64,000 nt of DNA from assembly GCA_964647905.1 (NCBI GenBank), contig CAZYJR010000021.1:1-64000 (forward strand), read 5' to 3'. Below, piece after piece: positions 25,256 to 32,887 of the stretch (its first letter is position 1; every line of letters begins with the position of its first letter). The notes under the pieces were generated by a model. The model was not told the DNA's origin. It saw only the letters and a list, made by a program, of their open reading frames with translations, and did no database searches. The position numbers were made by a program, and so were the translations under genes. This stretch comes from CAZYJR01 sp964647905. Its GTDB lineage: Bacteria > Desulfobacterota > DSM-4660 > Desulfatiglandales > HGW-15.

Positions 25256-26785
25256 ATGACAACCACCCTCACTGATTGTCTCAGGGAGGCCTTCCGCAGG
25301 CAAGGGGCCGGGAAGGCGTTGGGATTCTTTCGCAAGGGCGGGGAAGAGACCCGGCTCACGTACGAAGAACTGGAGCGGGACTCGGGCCCGGTGGCCGCTC
25401 GCCTCCTGGAGCTCGGGGTGGGGAAGGGGGACCGTGTCGTCTTCTATCTGGACAAGTGCCTGTTCCAGGTGACCGCCCACCTGGCGGTCCTGAGGATCGG
25501 GGCGGTGGGCGTGCCCCTGAATCCGGGCTACAAGGAATCCGAGATGGAGTACCTCTTGGGGGATGCCGACCCCGCCCTGGTGATAGCCGGACCGGGGCAG
25601 GAGGAGACCGTCCGGCGGGCCGCTCCGGGCCGGGAGACCCTGCCGGTCGACCCCGGCCGCCCATACCGGGAACTCGATCTCATACCGGCCGCCGAACCCG
25701 CCCCGTACGCGGAGGTCGAACCGGATGACCCGGGGCTCATCATATACACCTCGGGTACCACCGGGAGACCCAAAGGCGCGGTCCTCACCCATGGGAACCT
25801 GGCCCATGACGCGCTCAAGGTCCGCAGGGTATGGGAAATCACCGAAAAGGACGTACTCTGCCACGTACTGCCGCTCTTTCATGTCCACGGGTTGTGCTTC
25901 GCCCTGCATACCTGCCTGACAGCGGGGGCATGCGTCAATATGGTGGACAGATTCTCGCCGGGGGAGGTCCTGGATCTCCTGACCAGGAAGGGACAAGAGG
26001 CCTGCACGCTCTTCATGGCGGTCCCGGCCATGTACACGCGCCTCATGGAAGAACTCGGAGAAAATCGACCGGACTTCTCCCACGTCAGGCTGTGGACATC
26101 GGGCTCGGCCCCCCTGCTCCCGGCGGACTTCGAGAGGATAAGGCGGGTCTTCGGCAAGGAGCCCGTGGAGCGGGAGGGCATGACCGAGACCGGGATGAAT
26201 TTTTCCAACCCGGTGCGGGGGCGGCGAAAGCCGGGATCCATCGGCCTGCCTCTGCCCGGAGTTCAGGTCAGAATCGTGGATCCCGAAAGCCTCAGGGACG
26301 TTGGACCCGGACAAACCGGCGAGATCTGGCTCAAGGGGTCCGGGATCACTCCGGGGTATTGGAAAAAGCCCCGGGAGACCGCCGAGTCCTTTGCGCGCGG
26401 TTGGTTCAGGACCGGGGACCTGGGGAGGGTGGACGAAGACGGCTACTACTACTTGACCGACCGGACAAAGCACATCATCATCTCGGCCGGGGAAAACATA
26501 TCGCCCAAGGAGATCGAGTCGGTCATCAACCTCATGGAAGGCGTTGCCGAGTCCTCGGTGGTGGGGGTCCCTGATGAGAAGTGGGGGGAGAAGGTGGTGG
26601 CCGCGGTTGTGCCCGAGCCCGGGGCCGGAATAAGCCCGGTGGGGGTGCGGGACCTTTGCAAGGAGCGCCTCCATGACTGGAAATGTCCCAAGGGGATAAG
26701 GATCGTGGATCAACTGCCCAGGAACACCATGGGAAAAGTGCTCAAGGAAGAGGTCAAGAAGCTCTTCCACGATGCGGGCGATTAA
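25256..26785 (+). CDS. Acyl-CoA synthetase, malonyl-CoA synthetase (MatB)-like
   Basis: This 509-aa ANL-superfamily enzyme activates a carboxylate as acyl-AMP and transfers it to CoA. The P-loop IIYTSGTTGRPKGAVLTH lies near residues 163-180, SGSAPLL near 283, REGMTETGMNFSNP (A5 motif) near 305, the TGDLG aspartate near 389 and the C-terminal catalytic Lys in GKVLKEEVKKL. MTETxMNxSNP and GSIGLPLPGV resemble MatB malonyl-CoA synthetases. With a GntR regulator and a DctPQM system ahead, the locus parallels rhizobial mat genes, but malonyl-CoA decarboxylase is absent, so the acid remains a guess. The ATG at 25256, with GGAGG upstream, is preferred over the adjacent GTG. Confidence 0.85.
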   Translation: MTTTLTDCLREAFRRQGAGKALGFFRKGGEETRLTYEELERDSGPVAARLLELGVGKGDRVVFYLDKCLFQVTAHLAVLRIGAVGVPLNPGYKESEMEYLLGDADPALVIAGPGQEETVRRAAPGRETLPVDPGRPYRELDLIPAAEPAPYAEVEPDDPGLIIYTSGTTGRPKGAVLTHGNLAHDALKVRRVWEITEKDVLCHVLPLFHVHGLCFALHTCLTAGACVNMVDRFSPGEVLDLLTRKGQEACTLFMAVPAMYTRLMEELGENRPDFSHVRLWTSGSAPLLPADFERIRRVFGKEPVEREGMTETGMNFSNPVRGRRKPGSIGLPLPGVQVRIVDPESLRDVGPGQTGEIWLKGSGITPGYWKKPRETAESFARGWFRTGDLGRVDEDGYYYLTDRTKHIIISAGENISPKEIESVINLMEGVAESSVVGVPDEKWGEKVVAAVVPEPGAGISPVGVRDLCKERLHDWKCPKGIRIVDQLPRNTMGKVLKEEVKKLFHDAGD

Positions 26786-26803
26786 GACAAGAGGCGCAAG
26801 GCG

Positions 26804-27301
26804 ATGGAACCCAAAGAGATAATAAGGGGCAAGAGGGTCTTGATCGTGGATGACGAAAAGGACGTCCTGGACACGCTTACCGCACTGCTGGAGACCTGCA
26901 AGATAGACGCCGCCCTCTCCTTTGAAGAGGGCGAACGCCTCCTCCGTACCTATGACTACGACTTGGCCGTACTGGACATCATGGGGGTGAAAGGCTTCGG
27001 GCTCCTGGAGACGGCGAACAAGCGGGGAATCCCGGCCCTAATGCTGACCGCACACGCCCTCTCAGAGGCGACCCTGAAGAGGTCCGCCGAGAGCGGAGCC
27101 TCCTACTACGCACCCAAGGACGAGATCAACAACATAGAGACCTTTGCAGCCGATGTCATCGAGGCGCAGGAAAAGCGCAAGAACCCCTGGGTCAGGTGGT
27201 TCGAGCGGCTGGGCGCCTTTTACGACAGGAAGTTCGGGGGTACGGACTGGAGGGAAAAGGAAAAGGAGTTCTGGGAGAAGAGGACCAAGGCGATTGAATG
27301 A
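26804..27301 (+). CDS. Stand-alone receiver protein with Trp-rich tail
   Basis: This 165-aa protein has one receiver domain (residues about 10-125) with acidic pair VDDEKD (16-21), phospho-acceptor Asp in AVLDIMG (about 57), Thr in MLTAHAL and Lys in YYAPKDE. There is no output domain, but a C-terminal tail (about 130-165) contains NPWVRWFERLGAFYDRKFGG, then TDWREKEKEFWEK. Two other receivers in this window carry the same tail. It follows the synthetase gene by 18 bp. Its stop codon lies inside the terminator stem. Confidence 0.85.
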   Translation: MEPKEIIRGKRVLIVDDEKDVLDTLTALLETCKIDAALSFEEGERLLRTYDYDLAVLDIMGVKGFGLLETANKRGIPALMLTAHALSEATLKRSAESGASYYAPKDEINNIETFAADVIEAQEKRKNPWVRWFERLGAFYDRKFGGTDWREKEKEFWEKRTKAIE

Positions 27302-27339
27302 ACGAGGCCCGGTCCCACTGGGACCGGGCCTCGTTCATT
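27297..27339. terminator. Bidirectional intrinsic terminator
   Basis: AATGAACGAGGCCCGGTCCC (27297-27316) and its exact complement (27320-27339) form a 20-bp perfect stem with a 3-nt loop. It lies between convergent genes and includes the stop codon of the receiver gene. Short T/A runs on each side allow termination from both directions. Confidence 0.8.
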
Positions 27340-27356
27340 TATCCGCAGGGCCTTGA

Positions 27357-28652
27357 TCAGAGGCCGACCTCGGCCAGCTCCGGTCCCAGGTAGGCCCGCT
27401 CGTTCTCGCCCAGGCACCCCATGGCCAGGCACAGGATGGTCCAGAGGTGCACCACGTGGTACCCGGCCTCATAATGCTCCGAGAGGTCGTGGATCTGGCT
27501 GTGGCAGTTGTGGCAGGGCGCTATGCAGTACCGGGCCCCGGCCTTCATTATCTGCTCGTTCTTCAGCCGGCCGTAGTGCCTCCTGGCCTCGGTGTACCCG
27601 GACTGGAGATACCCGCCTCCGCCCCCGCAGCAGTAGTTGTTGGAGCGGTTGGGATACATCTCCTCGAAGTTCTCCTCCCCCACCGCGGCCTTGACCGCAA
27701 AACGCAGGTCTTCGGCCACCGGATCGCCGAAGGTCTTCCTCACCAACTGACAAGGATCCTGGACCGTGAACTTGACCTTGAGGTCCTTGTTCCAGTCCGA
27801 GCTCACCGGGAGCTTTCCCTCCCTGATCCACTTGGCGTAAAGCCTGATGATGCTCTCGATCTCGAAATTGTGCGGCACGTTGAATTTCTGCAATCCGACC
27901 CGGAATGCAAAGAGCTCGTGCCCTCATTCGGTATTGAGCCAGACCTTGCACCCCAGGTCGTCCACCGCCTTGGCCTTGACCCTGGTGATGTGCTCCCAGG
28001 CCTCCCAGTCCTGGAGGAACATGCAGTAGTTCTCAGCCGCCCACCCCTTGGTGCCGTAAGTCCAGTCGGCACCCGCCAGGTGGAGTATCTTCCACAAGGG
28101 GACCATCTCGTCCGGCTCGGTCACGGGCTCCCTGGAGTTCTGATTGAGGAAGTAGTAGGCCCCCTCCTTGTTGACCGGGGCCTGGAGATTCTCCCATCCG
28201 GGCTGGGTCTCCCTGACCTCCTCGACCACGTCCTCCACCACGAACTGGAAGTCCTCTTCCGAGGTCCCCATTGCGCTGCAGGTATCGTGCTTGAGGGCCA
28301 TGTCGCAGGAGCCCAGGATCCCCTTGGGCCTCTCGTCCCTGGGCCAGGTCTGCCTGGCCAGCCCCACCATCTGGGGGATGTCCACCTTCATGGGGCAGGC
28401 ATGAATGCAGCGCTGGCACATGCTGCACATCCAGACCCAGGGGGAACCGGTGGCCTCGTCATAGAGCCCCAGTGCCAACATACGGACGAACTTCCTTGGA
28501 TCCATGCCTTCCAGGCCAGTGGCCGGGCACCCGCTGGCGCACGTCCCGCATGTCAGACAGAGCTCCAGGTTGCTGTTCGGCAGGAGTTCCTGGATCTTGT
28601 CCCGGAACTCGTGCTTCTGATCTCGCAATTCTAGAACGTCTTTGTTTTCCAT
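27357..28652 (-). CDS. HdrD-like iron-sulfur protein, probable selenoprotein (in-frame UGA)
   Basis: Read through the UGA at 27926-27924, this is one 431-aa HdrD/DsrK-type protein. It has two cubane [4Fe-4S] motifs (Cys 32/35/38/42 and 76/79/82/86), U243 in Glu-U-Gly-His, and a CCG-type catalytic domain with C301 (QDPC), C341-C342 (NYCCGGGGG) and C376/C380/C383 (APCHNC region). The paralog TmcB has Cys at the U243 position (ECGH). A hairpin like a bacterial SECIS follows the UGA. Sequence on both sides of the UGA is intact and family-like with no frameshift, which argues against decay. It is the last gene after tmcDCBA and presumably reduces or oxidises a disulfide or persulfide carrier. Confidence 0.8.
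27887..27911 (-). promoter_or_regulatory. Candidate bacterial SECIS hairpin, first HdrD-like gene
   Basis: Twelve nt after the UGA, TTTGCATTCCG and CGGATTGCAGA form an 11-position stem with one U-U mismatch and one G-U pair, closing a GGU loop. A GU-containing apical loop 16-37 nt after UGA is the known requirement for SelB recognition; here the loop begins 23 nt after the UGA. Folded by eye. Confidence 0.6.
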
Positions 28653-28793
28653 GAAAACAACCTCTCTGGTCTGCTGGTTTCAGCCCGGATACGACCCGCG
28701 GCCACCCGTACCGTCCGGTGGGCGGGCGGGCCGGCGCCGTTCCTCGGGCATACATTCATCAGGCCGGGAGTATCCTGCGGGCGGGTGGAAAAG

Positions 28794-29171
28794 TCAAGGG
28801 TTTCTGTGGCACTCGCCGCAGGTGATGGGCCCCGCACCCTGCTCCTCGTGGCACCCCTTGCATCGCCGGTGGTAGGCGCGGAGGCGGTCCACCCCGCCCT
28901 CGAGCGCGTGGCACTCGCCGCAGGCGATCCCCTCCGAGGACTCCCCTTCGACCAGCTCCCCGTCTTCGTAGACGTGATGGCACACATAGCAGTCCTCGAT
29001 GGAGCCGAACACCATGTGCTCCTCATGGGTGAACCGGGAAAGAGGCCTTTGCCTGTCCGGGAAAACGTCCTCCGGGAACACCGAGAACTCCTCCTGCGAT
29101 GAGACAGGCGGAAAAACGGCGAGGACCGCAACAAGAGCGGCGAATGCAATCATGAGGCGCCTTTGGTTCAT
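28794..29171 (-). CDS. tmcA: Tetraheme cytochrome c3, TmcA
   Basis: This 125-aa periplasmic cytochrome has a signal peptide (to about residue 25, IAFAALVAVLAVFPPVSS) and four CxxCH heme sites: CYVCH, CGECH, CKGCH and CGECH. Extra His residues (THEEH, CHH, AYHRRC) can supply the sixth ligands. That fits type II cytochrome c3 of the Tmc complex, which passes electrons between periplasmic cytochrome/hydrogenase pools and TmcB/TmcC. GGAGGAAGC precedes the ATG at 29171; the longer open frame lies inside tmcB. Confidence 0.88.
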   Translation of the reverse strand: MNQRRLMIAFAALVAVLAVFPPVSSQEEFSVFPEDVFPDRQRPLSRFTHEEHMVFGSIEDCYVCHHVYEDGELVEGESSEGIACGECHALEGGVDRLRAYHRRCKGCHEEQGAGPITCGECHRNP

Positions 29172-29221
29172 GCTTCCTCCCCTCACTTTCGGGTTTCCGT
29201 CCGCGGCCTCCCCCCGCACGC

Positions 29222-30562
29222 TCAGGACCGGACGGCGTTCGGCTTTTCCATGCACTCGTAGATGATCTCCGAGAAGAAGGAGATCCCCATTTCCACCCCG
29301 TAGGCCTCCAGGATGTCCTTGAGACCGCTGTGGCAGTTGTGGCACGGGGCGATGACCACCTGGGCCCCTGTCTCCCGGAGCTGCTCCGCCTTGATCTTGT
29401 CCCCCTGGATCCTCACCTGCTTGTAGGGCGGCCCGCAGTTGATCACCCCGCCCCCGGCGCAGCAGCAGTAGTTGTGCTCTCTGTTGGGGTGCATCTCGAT
29501 GAAATCGGGGCAAAACGCCCTCACGATGTCCCTTGCCTTCTCGTGGAGCCCGCGCCCCCTGACGATGTTGCAGGGGTCGTGGAGGGTGACCGACTTCTCG
29601 AACTTCTTTGCCGGTCTGAGCCGCCCCTCATTGAGCATGTCCCAGTAGAACTCGATGGCGTGGACCACCTCCACCGGGTACTCCTTCCATCCCAGCCAGC
29701 GGTTGCCCACGTCATAGATGGAGCGGAAGGCGTGCCCGCACTCCCCCATGACGACCCGGTTGACCCGGAGAGACTGAGCCGCCTCGAAATGCACCTTCTT
29801 GAGCCGGCCCATGATCTCCACGTCACCGGTGAACATGGCCATGTCGCTGTTGTCCCACCCGGGCCTGGAGGGCATGGTCCAGTCCATGCCGCACTCGTTC
29901 ATTATGACCGCTGCCATGTAAATGAGCTGGGGCTGGAACTTGGGCTCCGGGGCGATGACCGAATACATTATGTCGGCTCCCTCCTTGTCCAGGGGTATCC
30001 GGAGCGAGGGTATCTCCTCCCTGGCCTCCTCCTCCTGCCACAACAGGCTGTCGATCCACTCATCCTCCTTGACCCACATCTGGTTCATGGTGACCGAGTG
30101 GCTGTGGGCGGTATCCTGGATGTATTGGGGCGTGATCCCGAGGAGGTGGCAGATGCGCCTCACCACCGTTACTATATAGGCGGTGTCGATCCCCAGGGGG
30201 CAGTACATGGCGCACCGCCTGCAGAGGTTGCATTCCGTATATACCACCAGCGCGGCCCTCTCCAGGAGCTCCGGGGTTATGCGCTCCCTCTTGCGGAGGA
30301 ACTCCCACAGGGTCTGCTTGACCTTGCCCACCGGCGAATATGAGGGGTCCCCGTCATGGGACAGGAAGTAGTGACACCCGTCGCCGCACAGCCCGCAGCG
30401 GACGCAAATCTCGGCATAAGCCTTGAGACGGGCCCCGGTCTCGGCGCGGAGCACCCGGTTCACCACCTTTTGGATCTTCTCCCGGGTCAGGGCCTCGATG
30501 CCCTTCCGGATCCCAAGGTCCACATGCCCCCGCTCTTCCGCCTTTTCCACAGCCGCCTCCAT
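29222..30562 (-). CDS. tmcB: HdrD-like subunit of the Tmc complex, TmcB
   Basis: This 446-aa cytoplasmic-side protein has two cubane motifs (Cys 53/56/59/63 and 111/114/117/121) and a CCG-type domain: ECGH with Cys275 (codon 29740-29738), HDPC, NYCCCAGGG and APCHNC. It is the catalytic thiol/disulfide-like subunit of the transmembrane redox complex and exchanges electrons with heme b of TmcC. Cys275 is the residue replaced by UGA in both neighbouring paralogs. A GGAGG site precedes the ATG. It starts 24 bp after tmcC and is followed by tmcA. Confidence 0.88.
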   Translation of the reverse strand: MEAAVEKAEERGHVDLGIRKGIEALTREKIQKVVNRVLRAETGARLKAYAEICVRCGLCGDGCHYFLSHDGDPSYSPVGKVKQTLWEFLRKRERITPELLERAALVVYTECNLCRRCAMYCPLGIDTAYIVTVVRRICHLLGITPQYIQDTAHSHSVTMNQMWVKEDEWIDSLLWQEEEAREEIPSLRIPLDKEGADIMYSVIAPEPKFQPQLIYMAAVIMNECGMDWTMPSRPGWDNSDMAMFTGDVEIMGRLKKVHFEAAQSLRVNRVVMGECGHAFRSIYDVGNRWLGWKEYPVEVVHAIEFYWDMLNEGRLRPAKKFEKSVTLHDPCNIVRGRGLHEKARDIVRAFCPDFIEMHPNREHNYCCCAGGGVINCGPPYKQVRIQGDKIKAEQLRETGAQVVIAPCHNCHSGLKDILEAYGVEMGISFFSEIIYECMEKPNAVRS

Positions 30563-30586
30563 TCGAGCCCTCCTTTCAGGCCTTTC

Positions 30587-31246
30587 TCACCAGTCCCTTG
30601 CGTTTCTCATGCCGCCGAACTCCGACCCTATGTATCCCCGGGAGAACGGCGCGAGCAGCATATGGCTGAGCCTGGTGAAGGGGATCGCGGCCAGCATTAT
30701 CTCCCCGAACAGGATATGGAGCACGATCATCACCCTGTAAGGGCCTATCTGGTGATAGGCCAGGAACCCGGTCAAGAAAGGCAGGAACACGATCAGGAGA
30801 ACCACCCAGTCCCCGGCCGAGGTCACGTACCTGACCTCCTTCCTCGTAATGCGCCTTGCCGCAAAGAACAGGCAGGAGAGGATCACCAGGACGGTAATCA
30901 CGTCAGCCACCCGGTCCGGGGGGCTCCAGAATCTGATCCCGTGGTAGTAGTCCCAGAGCATGATGTGGGCCATCAAGAAGACGGGCACGAAGATCAGGCA
31001 AATGTGAAAGACAAAGGTGACAACGGTCATGTAGGGATGCCTGCGCGAATTGACGGGCACGAACGGAATCGACCAGTGCAGTATGGAACGTAGGGCGTAC
31101 TTGAGATCCATGTAGGCCAGGACCTGCCCGTCCTTGGTCTTTGCCGAGCGGTACATGGTATAGATCTTCCAGACGGAGCCCGCCACGAAAACGGCAAAGG
31201 CGATCCATGCAAGCGGCCCCACCACCAGGTCGTAGATCCGGTGCAT
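30587..31246 (-). CDS. tmcC: Membrane cytochrome b-like subunit, TmcC
   Basis: This 219-aa protein has five predicted membrane helices in the NarI/DsrM/HdrE style. His residues that could ligate heme b occur in VVTFVFHICLIFVPVF, LMAHIMLWDYYHG, LAYHQIG and IVLHILFGEIML. It should anchor TmcB and carry electrons across the membrane to TmcA, possibly with quinone contact. GGAGGGACTGAG lies before the ATG. It sits between tmcD and tmcB in one transcription unit. Confidence 0.88.
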   Translation of the reverse strand: MHRIYDLVVGPLAWIAFAVFVAGSVWKIYTMYRSAKTKDGQVLAYMDLKYALRSILHWSIPFVPVNSRRHPYMTVVTFVFHICLIFVPVFLMAHIMLWDYYHGIRFWSPPDRVADVITVLVILSCLFFAARRITRKEVRYVTSAGDWVVLLIVFLPFLTGFLAYHQIGPYRVMIVLHILFGEIMLAAIPFTRLSHMLLAPFSRGYIGSEFGGMRNARDW

Positions 31247-31297
31247 CTCAGTCCCTCCTCTCGCCGGTCAGAGGCCCCGGGCAATGACCCCCGGCCT

Positions 31298-32551
31298 TCA
31301 AAAGTCTCCCGGTCCCGCCACTATGCGGACGAGCTTACCCTCCTGAATCCCGCGGATCAGCACCTTGTCCCCTTCCGGGCTGAAGATCGGATCCCAGGCC
31401 TTGTCGAACCGTTCGCCGTACTCCTTTCCATCCAACACCACTGTGAAGCCGCCGTTCCTCCTTGTGCGGAGCGCGGCATGCTCCCCGTCGGGGCTGAATA
31501 CCAGGGGGTAGGCCATGTCGTACGCCCCCGGCCACACCTTGTCGTCCACCACCACGTGCCAGCTCTGATTCTCCTTTCCCAGGGCCCCCACGCGGCCGCC
31601 CGGGGCGAGCGCCAGGTCGGTTACCACGCTGAAGCGGCTCCGCCAGGGGCGGTCGTCCACGGCCACCGAGAAACGGCCGAACTCGGGCGCCGCTATGGCC
31701 GCCAGTACGGCCCCCTCCTCGCCCGCGCACAAGTGCCAGAGCTGGGAATACCTGGCCGGCCAAATGATCTCTCCATCCGCTGCCAGCCCCCACTTGCCCC
31801 CTCTCCTCACCGGGGCGAGGACCGCTCCGGTGGCGGGATGAAAAACGGGCTCCCACACCGAGGCAAAGCTCTCGGTCCAAGGGGCGCCGTCGACCACTAT
31901 GGTGTAGTCGTAAAGGGAGGTCCTGGCCTGGGCCGCCACACGGCCGCCCCCAGGGTCGAAGGCCGGGGTCCATACGTTGACGAAAAGCGCCTCCCAGGCC
32001 TCGCCGTCCACGGCCACTGAGAAGCAGCCCTCCTGAAAGGCCTCGATGTCGGCCGTCCCCATGGGCCTTGCCTGGACCACCGCAGCGGTGTGCGCGCCGT
32101 CGGCGCTCAGGACGAAGTCCGATGCATTGTCAAAGAGCCGCGGCCACACCACCCCGTCGACGGCCATGCCGTAGTTCATGTCCTGCTGCACGGCCACCCC
32201 GATCCTGTCGCCCGAACCGGAGAAGCAAAGCCCCCACACGAACCCGTAGGTCTCCTCCCACGGCCTCCCCTCCACGGCCACGGTCCAGTCCATCTCATTG
32301 TTCACCAGGGCCGCCAGCCTGCCGTCCGGCAAGAAGCGCAGGGACCAGATTTTATCGAAGGTCTCCTCCAGGAGCCCGCCGTCCACGGAGATCCCGAAGA
32401 CCGCGTCCTCCAGGTTGACCACCGCGGCCATACGCTCCCCGTCCGGGCTCACCACGGGCTCTTCCATCCACAAGTACTCCCTGGAGCAGGACCGGGCATC
32501 CCGGATTTCACGCCTCCCCGGGTGCCAATCCCAGGAGCTCTCACCTCTCAT
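31298..32551 (-). CDS. tmcD: Tmc complex subunit TmcD, WD40-like repeat protein
   Basis: This 417-aa protein is built from about nine imperfect repeats of 38-45 residues with the pattern VDGxxWxxxFxxVWxPxFxPxG, for example DGEAWEALFVNVWTPAFDPG and DGAPWTESFASVWEPVFHPA. That suggests a beta-propeller rich in Trp, as described for TmcD. No signal peptide is seen, so it is expected on the cytoplasmic face with TmcB. AAAAGGAG precedes the start. In Desulfovibrio the order is tmcABCD; here transcription runs D-C-B-A. Its role in the complex is unknown. Confidence 0.85.
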   Translation of the reverse strand: MRGESSWDWHPGRREIRDARSCSREYLWMEEPVVSPDGERMAAVVNLEDAVFGISVDGGLLEETFDKIWSLRFLPDGRLAALVNNEMDWTVAVEGRPWEETYGFVWGLCFSGSGDRIGVAVQQDMNYGMAVDGVVWPRLFDNASDFVLSADGAHTAAVVQARPMGTADIEAFQEGCFSVAVDGEAWEALFVNVWTPAFDPGGGRVAAQARTSLYDYTIVVDGAPWTESFASVWEPVFHPATGAVLAPVRRGGKWGLAADGEIIWPARYSQLWHLCAGEEGAVLAAIAAPEFGRFSVAVDDRPWRSRFSVVTDLALAPGGRVGALGKENQSWHVVVDDKVWPGAYDMAYPLVFSPDGEHAALRTRRNGGFTVVLDGKEYGERFDKAWDPIFSPEGDKVLIRGIQEGKLVRIVAGPGDF

Positions 32552-32727
32552 ACGCGGCTCCTTTTCAAAGGATCAATCATGGTGTGCTGGTATCCATTAG
32601 GATCAGAGTTGGAAAGACTACGAGTGGAACCCTTGCCTGTCAGCGCTCGAAGCTTTACTGAGCCCGAAACCCCCTGCCAGGCCTGAAAGTGCAGGGAACA
32701 TGCCTTCCCGTAACCGAAGGCAAAACA

Positions 32728-32756
32728 AATTTAGAACAAATCCGGCAATCCGTCAA
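32728..32756 (-). promoter_or_regulatory. Candidate tmc operon promoter
   Basis: On the minus strand TTGACG (32756-32751) and TAAATT (32733-32728) are spaced by exactly 17 bp in an AT-rich patch of the 336-bp divergent intergenic region (32552-32887). The leader to tmcD would be about 170 nt and shows no named riboswitch. Confidence 0.5.
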
Positions 32757-32793
32757 GCCCCACTTGGTTTTTCCGCAGCCAAGAGGTTTTGGT

Positions 32794-32822
32794 TTGCGTC
32801 CCGGGGAGGATCGATGTAGATT
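32794..32822 (+). promoter_or_regulatory. Candidate promoter of the QmoA-like operon
   Basis: TTGCGT (32794-32799) and TAGATT (32817-32822) are spaced by 17 bp, 65 bp upstream of the flavoprotein gene and about 40 bp from the divergent tmc promoter. The two could be co-regulated from the shared region. Confidence 0.4.
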
Positions 32823-32887
32823 GTGATCCCTGCGGGACCGGCCTGTTGCACCGGCGCGGGACCGGACCGCCAAACGAACACGGGGGG

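Noticed and set aside
24776..26770. A 664-codon minus-strand frame opposite dctM and the acyl-CoA synthetase
   Set aside because: Its composition is that of an antisense shadow; the plus-strand genes have clear motifs throughout.
27357..28652. Interpretation of the UGA-split gene as two separate genes or a pseudogene
   Set aside because: Conserved sequence continues directly through the UGA in the same frame, no start site precedes the second half, and a second gene in the window has the same UGA at the same motif.
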